Below are positions 46,191 to 58,484 of a stretch of 64,000 bases of DNA, piece by piece. Origin of the DNA: Triops longicaudatus. Taxonomy: Eukaryota > Arthropoda > Branchiopoda > Notostraca > Triopsidae. The notes under the pieces are model-generated. The model worked only from the letters and a program-made list of their open reading frames with translations, was not told where the DNA came from and made no database searches. Position 1 is the first letter of the stretch, and the number at the start of each line of letters is the position of its first letter. The DNA is taken from contig JAGQDJ010000101.1 in NCBI GenBank assembly GCA_022885665.1, positions 62,001 through 126,000 on the forward strand, read 5' to 3'. Both the position numbers and the translations under genes were made by a program.

Positions 46191-47677
46191 CCTAAATCTG
46201 AAAAAGCCGCTTAGATTTGGGGAACGGAGCACATCTGAAGGAAACTTGAAATTAGAATTGCTTAAAATTTTATTTCTGGGAAGGTTTTTCTGTGAAAGAA
46301 CTGAAATGCTAAAATAATGTTTGTTTTATCTACCAATTTAGTTGTACACGCACGAACAACATTTTCCTTTGAAGGCTACTTGTTACCTAACCGAAGTGTA
46401 GGGAAATTGCGTATTAAACTGTTCGAGCTCTTTCACAAAAACATCTCAATATTCCACTGTCCGCTAATCAACAACTGACAGTAAAGTTATGTATAGTTAA
46501 GATCACAGCATAAATTACAAAACGTAAACAAGTTGGCAGTTGAAATGGGTTACCGTAAAAAAAATACAAAACGTTCTTAGTAAATATGTAGCAACTGAGT
46601 AACATTTCGTTATTTTTAAAGCCTTTTCCAGAATTAATTTTAAGTGTGCATTAAAATAACTTTTAACTAATGTCTTGAGCAAAAATGTGTCATATCTGCC
46701 AGTTTTTTTTAAGAATCACCTAAGAAGCTTAGAAAATTTTCACAGATGCAACACCATCACTGATTGAAGAATTCAAAGTCTGTTCTCGTTTAAAGAATCT
46801 TAAACGGCTCAAACGAACCTTCCAAGTCAAGCAATGATTCGTTTCCCAAAAACTTAAACGTGAGGTTTTTCTAATAAACTTTTTCAATCGATTTTCTTAA
46901 AAATTTTCGACGACCGTATCAAATGTTATGATTCAAAATTGCACTATCGAAAACTTATGACCAAATGAATATTTTTTTTTTCAAAAACGCCTCAAACATT
47001 CCATTACCGTTCAATTGGATGCAAATTTGCCTTAAACTTGATTTTTATTATAATTTTTGTTAAGATATTTGGCTAATGAAGGCTTTCTGATGGTTGATTC
47101 TGGGTATTACGCGGAAACTATTGAGAGTCACTGCTTTAGAAGAATACTTGTGAAATTTGTATAAGACCAGGTCTGTTATATTAACTGAACAACAATATTT
47201 CAATGCTGTCGCAAACACATGCAATAAGAGTCAGTAATTATACTGAATTGAACTTCGTTTCCAGTTGAAAAGCATCACTTTATGATCTGGCACTGAGAAG
47301 TACCTCCGCTTCTTTCACATATAAAATAGGCAACAATCAACTTACAATAAAATACGTAAACGTCATACATTTCCGCGTCAATAGGCAAGGCAGGTACACA
47401 GATTCATGAGAAACAGACACACTTCGTAATGCCTTGCTCATACAGCGTGTCTTACCCTGGCAAGTTACCGCTTACCATTGTGTCAATGGTTCAGGGTAAG
47501 TTCGTAATGTGAACAAAGGCAGAAGACATTAACACAGACTTACAAGCACCGGGTATTACAAAATAATTTTGAATTAAAAAAGCCATAAATTCTAAGTAAA
47601 ATAGGTACTGAAATCCAGCAAAGACAACAAGATAATTTAGAAAAAAAGTATTACGCTTTAACGTTTTCCGCATTGAA
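46191..47677. other. A+T-rich intergenic
   Basis: No coding potential, RNA gene or repeat structure is recognised between the hAT-like element and the BTB gene. Its right end holds the 3' UTR of the distal BTB isoform. Confidence 0.6.
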
Positions 47678-50600
47678 CTATTGTTGTAGCGTAGCGTTAG
47701 ATTGAACTGGAACAATGCTTGGTTGTTTTTCCACTTTTATAACTACTGGAGGCTCTGGACATATAGCTGCCACAACTTCATTGGCTCGTGGCGGTACAAA
47801 AGTTACTGGAGGAGGTAATTCTAACTCAGGTACAACAGGAGTAGATTCGATCCGCAGTCGACGACGCATCCGCAGCGATGGGTCGCGATCGCGGTGAGCT
47901 GTACTTAAATGAAACTGAAGACTATTTCGCGTCCGATACTGCCTTTCACAAATGGGACACTGCTGCCGTGATCCATCCGTAGTATGGCGGTCTTCCACGT
48001 GACGTCGAACACTGGAACGACTCGACAAAAGACGGGGACAGAAAGGACACTGCCAACGCGGTCGTTGATGCATCACATTTCGCCCACTACTCTTCTCTAA
48101 GGAAGAAGAACGGACAGAAAAAGAGCCGTAATTTACATAAAACAAGTACACGGTTTATTAATAAACATTTCGTCCAAAAATTCTGAAATAAAGTCAAGTT
48201 TTTCTCCATGTGTAAAATTCCGCTCCTACGCGTATTATTGGCACATTTGATACTGGCAAGGGGAAGACAAGGTAAAGACAGACAAAAACGTTAATAAAAC
48301 AAATCACGATGCACAACGAGAGAAAACGAACTTTCCTGTACACAGACTCGGCCGAAAAGACTAAGCTAGGGAATATGCCCTATACACATGGCACATGCGT
48401 AACAACGAAAGTTGGTCTTACACTGTTGGCGTTTTTCCTTACAGCGAGTGGTCGAAACGCAACGATCTACTGCATTTCGACCACTCGGGAGTAAAGAAAC
48501 ATCTGCTCCAGAACTGCCAAATGAAACGGAAAATGAAGAACAATCAACTTTCATTACTACACCATTGCTATGCATTTTGAACAAGCCTTTTGTTTAGCTT
48601 ACTGATTAGACCACTAGTCCTACTACAAAGCGCTCGATATATAATACAAAAGGGTCTTTGTTATGAAAAAAGTGTCACAAATAAAAATTAAATAGGATTT
48701 TGTGCACCATTTTCGCCATCGAACACCATATCACCAGGAAATGACCTATCCAAATCAATGTCGTCCTCTTCCAGCTTGGCTGACCCTAATTCTAAGCTAT
48801 CGGCAATTTCTAAGCTACCAATATGGCCTGGCCATTCCATCGTTTTATGCTTTCGCGTACAATCCCTGTGCTTGGTACTCCTATGGGTGGCTAGGCTGTT
48901 CCGCGAGCCGTAACTTCGGCCGCAAATATTACACGGGTAAACTTCGTCCGTTAAAGGGTGGCTATCGCGAATGTGTCGCTTGACACTCGCATAGCTGGTG
49001 TAATAACGTCGACAAATGGGACATTGGAATGGCGTAGCTGGGTTATCAATGGGTAAAGGCGAAAGGTCAGCTGCTCTAGTATGTAGATTTACACTAGAAT
49101 CTAAAACATCCCCACTGAGAAAAGAAACTCCGGGCAAAGACAAAGGGGGCAAAGTAAAAGGCTGTTTGCGGTGAAAAAAGCGAGAGGCCCCACAACCACC
49201 CACACCACCAGCGGCCAAGACCATATCCATATTGCTTAGATGAGGAATGGAAGCGTCTACGACCGTTCCTCCTCCTCCTCCACCTCCACTTTCTCCGCTC
49301 TCGCCTGCAAAACCATTCGCAGCCACGTCTCGAATTCCTGCAATGGTCCAAGCAGAGGTAAGGCAAAATTATGCGAAGGCTGGAACTCCAGAACTTTTTT
49401 TTTCTTAAGCATGCAAGTGCAGACGACGTTCTATGGGTCGTACGAGGTTCGGAGAGGAACGGCCCTCGACCTGGAGTAGAGCAACAACTTCCAAAGCAAT
49501 ACGGACATGCCTTTTTCCAGTGTGTAAATTAAAGCAAAGTGCGCAGAGGAATAAAAAGTACCTGTAGCTAATGGATCAACGCTGGTTTGGTACGACCCTA
49601 GCATATGTGACATGTGCGACTCAGGAATGCGACTTAAGGACACGCCAGGTATATTACCCAGCTCCATAGATTCTGCAACGAGAACTTATTATTACTTGCT
49701 GAACTTCATGTTTACAATCAAAGATACTAGTTATTTTATTTGTTAGTTATTTTTGGTTGACATTATAATGCAATTACCGTTTACTTCAGGTTGGCTACCA
49801 CTTGATATCATTCGAAATGAATCTTCCATGGGCTCGTTCATCGAAATGGGCATTTGGGTGTCAAGCTGAGGTGTGGGATGATTTTTGCCATCATCATCTT
49901 CTTTTTCAACGCATTCACTGCCACTGGAAGTCTCTAATTCTATCATTTCTGCTTTGCTGCGCACAGTAATTGGGTTGAAATGGTTGGGATTGTGACTAAT
50001 GACAGAACTTTCCCGTTCAGGCTGCCAACTAGAAGGAGAGGGTGCACTTGAAAGTTGGTTTGCACTATCGCCATGCTCAGGGATTAATCTGGATTTTTTA
50101 GTGATCGCAATCGAAGAAGAAAGTCGCAAGTGCTTTTCAGGACTACCAGAGTCACTGGAAGTCAGAGACTGAGGTACTATTGACATGGAAGGCGGAGGTA
50201 GACCAGTGAAAGAATGGTGGGCCAAAGTAGGGGGCGGTGTTGGTCCTTGTCGATCTGTTTTCAGCCAAGACTTGCCACGGTACGTAGGCGAATTAGCATT
50301 CCCAGAATCCTATTAAAATTTTTAAATGATCAGTACTATGTCATCTCGCATTTTTCAGGCGATTAGAAACTTTTCACTTACTTGTCTAGGTCGTTTCTGA
50401 TTGGACGTGTCTTCCGTTAAACCTTTGATTTTGAGCACTTCAGCCGTGCGCAAGAATGACGACAATCCATCTTGGACTACTTTTACCTCCCCTTGGTACA
50501 TGAACTCTAGTAAAGCGACTAAGTCTCCGAAAGAGACGTCTTTAAGGACGACTATAGGGTGCTTGCATGGTGTAGCCTTGAAAGGAATTTAAGATATAAA

Positions 50601-50830
50601 CGTGAAACGATAAAAAGTTTTATAAGACTTAGTAAAATAGTTACTTTTAATAGATCTCTGAAGAAGGGACTGCACGCTGATAAGACGACTCTGTGAGCCT
50701 GAACGCTGCGCCCGTCACAAGCCAAAGTAACATCCACAAAATCTTCTCCTCGTTTTAAATCCAAAAAGGCGGACGCTAAGTTGGACTGGTAGTTGTTCCA
50801 TTTCAAACAAAATTCTTGAATCTCTGCCAT
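47678..50830 (-). CDS. BTB/POZ C2H2 zinc-finger factor, distal isoform
   Basis: This nuclear DNA-binding factor has a tramtrack-group BTB domain. Minus-strand exons 50645-50830 and 50382-50576 encode the BTB fold (FCLKWNNYQSNLASAFLDL, VQAHRVVLSACSPFFRDLL, LLEFMYQGEVKV, FLRTAEVLKIKGL). Exons 49778-50309 and 49562-49672 encode a S/P-rich linker. In this isoform the alternative terminal exon 47678-48096 follows, giving about 480 aa. It bears two C2H2 fingers: C-x2-C-x12-H-x4-H in CPFCPRLLSSRSSVRRHVED then RH, and CPICERQYRTRNSLQFHLST then AH. A proline- and valine-rich tail with a VVIKVEKQP motif, possibly a SUMO site, ends it. The acceptor TTCCTTAG gives phase 1, the same as the proximal terminal exon. 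Use of this exon is inferred from phase and arrangement. Confidence 0.8.
48688..50830 (-). CDS. BTB/POZ C2H2 zinc-finger factor, proximal isoform
   Basis: It has the same first four exons as the distal isoform, then terminal exon 48688-49337, giving 557 aa. This exon begins with a glycine-rich stretch (ESGGGGGGTVVDAS). It then encodes two C2H2 fingers, CPICRRYYTSYASVKRHIRD then SH, and CNICGRSYGSRNSLATHRST then KH, followed by an acidic tail (KLEEDDIDLDRSF). The BTB domain is at about 1-125 and should mediate dimerisation. The shared core with swapped finger exons is the layout known for lola, tramtrack, broad and fruitless; which of these, if any, is the orthologue cannot be settled here, so no symbol is given. 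Exon 4 (111 nt, phase 1 both sides) could be skipped without breaking frame. Confidence 0.93.
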
Positions 50831-51599
50831 GGCGAGAATAAGGACAGAATGGCGCGTACGAACAAATGAAGACGGACATACGGACAGTCAATCGTACAAT
50901 AATCATAAACTTCTGAGCTAAGCTTCCAAGAATTAATCCAGCCACGGCCGATGCTCACAATCCATCCTGTCAACGAAAATAACTCAGTTAAGATATTAAG
51001 GACGCTGCATTTCACGTTAGCTTTGCACTAATCATGATTTAGAAATGACAGGAGTACTGCGTGAACTTGACCTTGATATTTATATTTATAGAACGCGTAG
51101 AAAAAACTTGCATGACCTTGAGCGCTAAATTTGGATGAACAAGGCAGGTTTTCTCAGTCCATCCAATGAATATTCCTTTGCTATTTATACACAGGACATT
51201 GACACAAATGTATTTACCTAGAGTGGGAAACAGTCTTTAGCACACCACACCACAACAAACCTCAATGTAACGACGAATGGAGCGACAAGCTTCCAAGGTG
51301 GGCCAGGAATGAATTGCTAAAGCTGGCGCCCTCCTTGGTAATTTTCTAAAATAAAAACACAAACTAGTATTCCGAGCCTTGTAAAGAGTGAAGTGGAGCT
51401 AGTCGAAATTTATAAACACAAATATAGACTTCTTTTCAATGCTGATTAAAAGGTTAAAAATATAAGAACCTACTGAATTAAACTAAAATATGCAACAAAT
51501 CAGATTAATCGGCGAAGCTGTCATAAAACTTCACCACTCGTATGATGATAGGAAGTGAAAAATTAAAAAGGGTCCAGTTACCGTCTACTTAAGCTTGCG

Positions 51600-51744
51600 T
51601 TGCGATCACGAAGACGGGGCCCAAGATTTTTCAGCCAAAATGTCACGAACATTTTCCACTCATCGCTTTATTATAATCCGTAGATCAATACGGTTTAAAT
51701 TCAGTAAATATTTTATGTTCGAATATATTCGGCAAGAGGTCAAA
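51600..51744 (+). repeat. Dispersed repeat R1, copy 2
   Basis: This is the counterpart of 1471-1613 in the same orientation, with conserved blocks TGCGATCAC, CAAGATTTTTC and TTTTATGTTCGAATA. It is diverged and non-coding. Confidence 0.6.
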
Positions 51745-52021
51745 AACGCTTATTCGAAAAATGCCTGCCCAAAAGCCTCCTACCCGAAAAATCAAGTATA
51801 TTAAAGGAAAAAAAAGTCTTCTAGTTTACAACTGAACAAATGTATATCGTTTATGTAATGTAGCAAACAGACACCAGCCTTCGAAACAGCTATCCAGGAA
51901 TTTTAATTAATATTTACTACATGTTCACTTGTTCCCAGACGCATGGCACAACACTTGCGACCTCTCAGGCTCTAACTCACGTATTAGGGGTAGACGCCTT
52001 TTAGCATATCCTTGGTAGATG

Positions 52022-52304
52022 CCATTCAGCCTGAGGCTTCTAAAACTTTGAAATTATGTAGTAATTAACAGAGATGCGTTTGCTACAAAAATTTCGGAGC
52101 AAACAGTTAGTTAGAAAAAGAAGAAGCGAAACTGCTAAAAATGTAAGTGAACTGATTTGTTACTTGTCAAATAGAAGCTTCCGAAACTAACCCTCTGGAT
52201 CGAAGGCGCTCGCCGCTAAACTTTTGACTGCACATAGCTTATAAACAAACGAAAAAAAAAAGACCGCACTTTCTTGAGTGTTACACTTTCACGTCATCTA
52301 GAGC

Positions 52305-52347
<43 letters not shown>

Positions 52348-52384
52348 CACCGCAGATGACAGCTTTCGTCCCGAGATCTGGCGA
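52022..52384 (+). repeat. Dispersed repeat R2, copy 2, with poly-A run
   Basis: This is the counterpart of 4743-5074. It contains an uninterrupted A-run at 52308-52345, absent from copy 1, and ends with the shared GATGACAGCTTTCGTC block. The internal position of the A-run argues against a simple SINE tail. Confidence 0.65.
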
Positions 52385-54058
52385 TTGACGGCATTAAGGT
52401 TAGTAGACGGCATTCGGGTATCTTACTCTATGCTTACTGAAGAAAATGTAAATATGGTATAGCGTAAATTCTCAGAATGCGTAAGTTGGGATCTATCACA
52501 TAAATGAGGGACTTGTTGTAGAATTTTAATACACCAGCATCATACTTGTTAACTCAAATCCGTTTTTCTAATGCGTGATTGAAACTGATTTGCACTTTAT
52601 ATTTTGGTTGCAACGATTGTACTAAAAATATTTTATGAAAAGCTTCTTTCCGTTGTTGAGTATTAAATTAAATGAAACCTTACAAGCCCAATGTTTTCGG
52701 CGAAAAAAAAATTAGCGATATCTTACACAATCAGGGAGTGAGAAAAATTTGAGAATATTCAATTGAGAATAGACTATTGTTTCTGTTTCCTTCGTTCAGT
52801 AACATTTCGAGAAAGACCACGGAAATCACAATTTCAGTTCAATCATCATTTACCGCCAGCCCTTAGAATAAATTAAGGCATATTAATGGGTGCACATTTA
52901 ACTACAAAACGCATGTGGAGCTTATCTTCAGTCGATAATAATGAGCTAGGTAATTTGAAATTGCAAAACGCAGCGAAGAAATCTGTAAAGTTTTGACTAC
53001 GAAGTTTCCGTGCAAAACTCTTGCACTTTTTAGTTGTGTAGCTAAAAATAAATAAAAAAGCATAGCGTGCTATTCAACCCTTCTATTTCTAAGAAATTAC
53101 AAACAGGTTTGCTTCGCTAGGTGCGCAAACCAGTTGGCATTCCTAAGGCAAAAGTATTATTTTGAGGAAAATTCATGCTATCGATGTAATTTTGTAAGAG
53201 CGATTATTAAATAGATTATATACAGTGAGTATTTATGGACAGCAAACTTACACGTACTTTTCGGAGAAAATAGATTATATTTATACTATAGCGAGAACAG
53301 CCCCCTATCCCACAGTAATGATGTTTAGATAGGGATGCAGTTTCCATCTAGAATGGACAGCAGTACGCTAATCAGTTTACTACAATGTAATGTACCTCGA
53401 AGCGAAGTGTATGCAATGCGATTAACTCCCTATCATTACAATCTCAGATTGTACGTCCCTGACACTTTCATTGACAAAACTGGACGCATTCTTCACATAT
53501 TTAATGTCTCAGACAGCAGAAAACGAAAACACATAGCAAGTACGATGTCTGTTGTCGCTTAGGCTAATAAACCAAACCAAATTTAGTGTACTGCCAGTTT
53601 CCGTGTGTAATATGAACTTCGACTTGAAGGCATGCCCATCATAAGCCGAAGCTGTTGTTTATAACGTACAAATACAATTCCAACTGATGCCGAGTTTTAC
53701 TCAATTTTTATATAGGCTACTTGTAGCATTTGGTTTAGCCACAATGAACTTGGAGTTCATACAAACGTACAACAACTATTCAAAAGTTGATCTATTGCAT
53801 TGTTCTTTATATTCTCAGAGAAACACTCACAGAAACCCTAAAGCAATTTAAATAAGACGCTCAGGTGAGTACACTGACAAACGCCTAGACTTAAATTTAT
53901 GTCATAAATTGGAAACTGACAATACGAGAACAATCATTACAAAAAACTGGTTTTCAGTAGCTTCAAACTGATCTAGATAATATCTGGCACAGGATGAAAT
54001 TTCAATCCTCGGCAGAAAGAAAAATCCATGTTGAGGATCTTATTTGTTTCTAAAACAT

Positions 54059-55794
54059 TTAGTCATTTTTCTGAGACTTTGATCCATTAGCTTCTGTTTC
54101 AGAACTTTCTGTATCACTCCCTGAAGACCCGCTTCGTGGATCATCAACCCCCTGAAAAGACAACGGCAGATGATTATGATCTAAAGAATTTTTGTCCTCG
54201 AGTTTCAGGAGCGTACTTTTCCTTTGAAGATATTTTGGTAAAATACGCGGCAAATATAATACGTCCATATGAGATGAAGGCACAGCAGTGTAAGTAAGGC
54301 AACAGAACACGAGTAATAAATACCAGGATAAACGGCTGGCAAGTCAAGGGATTCAAAGATTACGCTAATTAAAATACATTAATTAATAAATATTAAAAAG
54401 ATAATAATAAATTTTGCTTGAAATTACCTTCGTATAATCTTAAAAGGGAATAAATATAATCTGGTGAAAACCCATACGAACATAAATATGCAAAAACACG
54501 AGTCGCAGATCCATCTGAACTTTATGTAATGGAACATTTTGGAAGACTATAAAAAGTGTAATAAATTAAAAGACTAGTTAGACGTCAGTGAGAATTAATT
54601 ACTTCAAGAAAGATGTCGGCCACGTCATGGAGCAGTATAATCAGACTTCCAATGCGAACTGCACTGCAGTACAAGGAGGCAAAGAGAAGAAAAAAGGTGA
54701 CACCTTTTAAGGCATATAATTAAATATAGCCCACTCACAGGAAAATTGACATAGACTTACAGTGATGAACGAGCATCTCCACGAAGTCTTTCCGTCGTAC
54801 ATCCGAAAATATGGACAGTATACTTGAGAGGTAATAACTCTGTTCTATTGTGTAATACCAGAGCGTGTCTTTATCAACTCGCTGAAAGCATGTTTGAATA
54901 AAAATGTATTAAACGATTTGAACAGTGTGCAAACAGTAAATCTTACATCATTGGGAAAATTCCTCCAGCATTCCATTATGTCCAGGAACCACGGTTTCCC
55001 CGAAAGATGGTAAAAGCCATAAACCACCATTGTGGTGTAGAAAGTAAGCCGCCATCTTAATTTTGAACACCACATATCGTAATAACCTACACCATTTTTT
55101 CTTTTACTTCCTAACTGACATCCTTACCCACTTTCCGTGAACTTGACCAACGTCGAGGGTTTATCCAATGCTCTCCTTACCCTAAGCCATCGCTGAATTT
55201 GGCGCTCCGTCAACTGGGTTTTATTTGCCAAAATTTGCAGCTATTCAAACATTGTTCGTTAGCTACAAATCGGGTGTATGGCGTACTTAATACTTGTTTT
55301 CCGTCTTTCTGTACGGCATGACAGCGTTTATACGCTTGCTCTAGCACCTCGTTCTTTTCAAGATGAAGTCTCTTTTCATGACCGCGTAAACCGCAATAAA
55401 CACCCAGGGGTCGATACACGAATCTATTGATCAAAACTATATTAATATGCGAGGCTTATGGTAAGCTGATGCACTTACGTTTCCACAGACTGTCGTAGGC
55501 AAACAAATGCAAATACTAACCCCAGCAAAAGGGCAAAATATGAGCCATTGATTTCTGGAGGGACCAACGGCGTTTGACTTGACGCATGAACCTAATGAGT
55601 AGAATAGTTAACGAGGTTTCATACCATAAGGCACGAACAAATGACACTAATATGACCAACAAAGAAAGTCCTTTAGAATGAAAAAAAATCACGAATTAAC
55701 GTTTACGATTTTATACAAAACAGTGTACCTGATCAAGGACAACAGCTAGGATAGTAACGGGAAGCCAGAAAGCTAATGACGAGGATAACACCAT
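54059..55794 (-). CDS. Ceramide synthase, copy A (diverged Lag1p motif)
   Basis: This ER multi-pass acyl-CoA:sphingoid-base N-acyltransferase has a TLC/LAG1 domain. Minus-strand exons 55729-55794, 55479-55591, 55294-55423, 55128-55240, 54947-55055, 54761-54881, 54603-54703, 54428-54546, 54217-54364 and 54059-54151 join in frame to 370 aa. An N-terminal membrane segment is followed by FVYRPLGVYCG, a partial homeobox-like domain (LTERQIQRWLRVRRA), then KFTESGWRLTFY and the FSDVRRKDFVEMLVHH region. The Lag1p motif keeps the HH and HD pairs (LVHHCVTFF, LLHDVADIFLE), but the usual S-Y-x-x-N reads SLYCSAVRIG. A Ser- and Glu-rich acidic tail (DPRSGSSGSDTESSETE) follows; such tails are CK2 targets in this family. 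It is the most diverged of the three tandem copies. Confidence 0.93.
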
Positions 55795-56857
55795 TTCCGA
55801 GACTAGATGCAAGAATCAACAAGTCACTGGGTCGGCTGTTTTGCGTCTCAAATACCTTCTATTCTTGCAGTCCCGATTTTCAATTAGCGGTACGGAAGGA
55901 GAGAAAAAGCCTCAGGAACAGGGCAAAAACGCGACCCACATTTTAAGTACTGCCGAAAAATTATGTAAAAAATGACGCCAAAGATAAGCCTTATGACGTC
56001 ACTATCTCCAGAGGTGTAGGTAATCGTTGTGGGTTTTTCCTATAGGTTTACTGTTCGCGTTTAATTTAACCAAATCGTTTTGTGGTATACATTTACGGTA
56101 CGATTTGTATGGACAAACCTAAATTACAGCAAAGAAAAGCGAATGAAATGCACACTTGGGAGAATTCATGTGCAGCAGTTTTTACGAAATTCGAGCTTTT
56201 CGCACAGTTTACAGAACTATTCAACAGGTTAGACTAGTGGATCAAACACCAGGCGAAAACAAATTTCACGAACCTGTCACCACCTGCTGCAGGCAGAGGG
56301 CAGGTCGTAGCCCAAACAGAGTAGGAGAAATGTTCGCCGAAGAGGGAGAGTGGCATTGCCTGCTTGTCTGTAACTGCTAGAAGCGGCCCACCAACGACAT
56401 AGCCGGGTGCCAGACAGGCAGCCAAGGAGAAATAAGATACATCTGTCCCACAATCCGGGGAACATTCACGTGCTGAGTTCTAACTCTAGAGCTCCACTTG
56501 TCTAGACTAAATCTCGCTGTAGGAATGGTTCGGATAACCGAATATGGCTATGCTAAGGCTTATTAGAAGAATCTTTAGAACGAACAAACTTAGTATTAAA
56601 TAACCGTAAGTTAAAACCGTAAAATGGACTTGCAATGATATCTTATGTCAAAGTTACATTCTTTCCGTAGGATTCGTAACAGAAGTAAATTGTACGTTGG
56701 TGATGTGTACGCTAGTCGAATTAGAGGAATAAATTAAAACAGGGATGGCATTTCTTTCATTCAGAAGCTTAGGATTTCTGGAGGGGAAATATCAATTCGA
56801 TGGTGTTTTTACTGTAAAATTTAAGATACAAAACAACATGGTTTCACATGAAGACTT
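55795..56857. other. Spacer between ceramide synthase copies A and B
   Basis: About 1.06 kb separates the two genes: the promoter and 5' UTR of copy A on the left, and the 3' UTR of copy B on the right. No other gene or repeat is recognised. Confidence 0.6.
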
Positions 56858-58484
56858 TTATAATTTCTTTTTCGCAACGGCGCCGTTTTCTTCATCGTCC
56901 GAAAATCCGTTATCACTTGAAGAGCTACGAGAATCTTTTTTATCCTATTTAGCAAGAGAAGATGGGTTACGTTAAAAGTGACGTCACTTCCGTTCTTTTC
57001 TTTTGTCTTACTTCGCCCTTGCCCAATACTCGGACGAGAACTTTGAAAATGTAATACGTCCAAATCAGATGAAGCACGAAGAGGAGAGTGCCCGAGTAGT
57101 TGATGATGTAATATGGCTTCGTGAACATGAATCCGTGCGAGTTAAAAAATGCACTAAGAAGAAATACGTTTGGAATATAAATTGAAAATAAACATGTTAG
57201 AAACTAATTACGTACTTCCACAACACATGGAAAGGGTAAATGTACAGGCGGCACACAACCCATATGATAGTAAATACAGCGAAACACGTGTCAGTTGACC
57301 GTTTCCATTTTATATAATTCAACATCTTCGCCAACTATCACAGAAAGCTTTAGTGATTCGAAGCCGCTTACCGAATAAAGACTTACCTCAAGAAATATAT
57401 CGCAAGTATCATGTATAAGGTAGGCTAAAACTCCGTAACGCATCGCGTTGTAATACCTTCAAGTTAAATAACGAAAGTGTTTTTGTTACTCTACGTTGTT
57501 TACGAGTCTCCTTACCAGGAAATGGCAGGTACAATAACGGCTAAAATATGATGTATGGCCATTTCAACGAAGTCCTTTCTGCGCACATCCGTAAATAGTG
57601 ACAAGAGGGAGGCAATGTAGCACCCTGTCTCCAAAATGTAGATTTTCCACATGGAAGGACTTTTGGCCTGACAAATATCACAATAGTTCGAGAGAACACA
57701 ACATATCTACTGTATTCTCACATTGTAAGGAAAATTTCGGTGATGCTCCTCAATATCAAACAACCAGTCGCATTCTAGTCTGACAGCAGAAATGATGATA
57801 TACAAGCTCATGAAGGTGTAAAATGTAAATCTCCACCTAACAGAATGTTATTAGATTCCTTTTGGGAAATGCGTCTTGCCACATGGTTGTTCTACACGTA
57901 CCCGCTCTCCGTAAACTTAACCAGTTTTGGAGTTTTATCTTTCGCAATTCTCAACCTGAACCATCTCTGAACCTGTCGTTCTGACCAGCCCAATTCTTTG
58001 GCAAATTGTAGAACCTATCCCTCCCAAAAATTAGTCTCTAGACAGGATAAGTCGAAACCAGAGTACTTTGGCCGGTGTTGGTAATCGTTTTCGGTGCGAC
58101 CTGAATGTTTGCTCCAGCAATGCGTTGTAAGGAACGTTAGGTCGAATGACAGGTTTGAGTCCGTGCAAAATTCCCAACGGACGAAACACATGGCTAGAAC
58201 GCCACAAAAAAAAACGAAAGAAAAGTTCTTAATCATAACTTTCCCTTGCGAGTAATCGCCCTTACTTTTCAACAATATAGCGTAGTACGGTAAGGAATAT
58301 GGCTACTACTATGGGCACATATACAAAGTTCCAGCTCACATCAGGATGTTGTCGGAGTTCTTCTTCGGTAACCTAAAGCATATTTCACAACACCTGAACA
58401 TGAACTAACTTAACAAATGGTACTCCTCACCTCATAGTGGAAATTTTCTCTAACGACTTGATAGACCCAAACGAGTGAATCCAT
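56858..58484 (-). CDS. Ceramide synthase, copy B
   Basis: This is the second tandem LAG1-family gene, about 359 aa in 10 exons. It starts MDSLVWVYQVVREN at 58484 and ends at 56858. HVFRPLGILHGL follows the first membrane segment. The partial homeobox-like domain is complete (LGWSERQVQRWFRLRIAKD), with KFTESGWRFTFYTF next. The catalytic region LFTDVRRKDFVEMAIHHILA continues to SWYYNAMRYG and LIHDTCDIFLE, so both His, the Asn and the HD pair are present. The last membrane segment is LLFVLHLIWTYYIFKVL, and the tail is KKDSRSSSSDNGFSDDEE. Exon boundaries follow GT-AG in phase, for example 57781-57783 in the FDIEEHH exon region; small shifts are possible. It has the same orientation as its neighbours. 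Confidence 0.93.

Larger units (their letters stand above)
50831..54058. other. 5' flank of the BTB gene, repeat-bearing intergenic
   Basis: Upstream non-coding exons and the promoter of the BTB gene probably lie in the first kilobase, but none can be fixed. Dispersed repeats R1 (51600-51744) and R2 (52022-52384, with a long A-run) follow. Short ORFs, such as the one at 53335-53562, look like chance. Confidence 0.5.

Noticed and set aside
52308..52345. Poly-A run as a SINE or processed-pseudogene tail
   Set aside because: The run is internal to repeat R2, which continues past it with the same block found in copy 1, so it is more likely a microsatellite expansion within the repeat.
53335..53562. 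75-codon plus-strand ORF
   Set aside because: There is no leader, motif or adjoining splice structure, and it sits in A+T-rich intergenic sequence.
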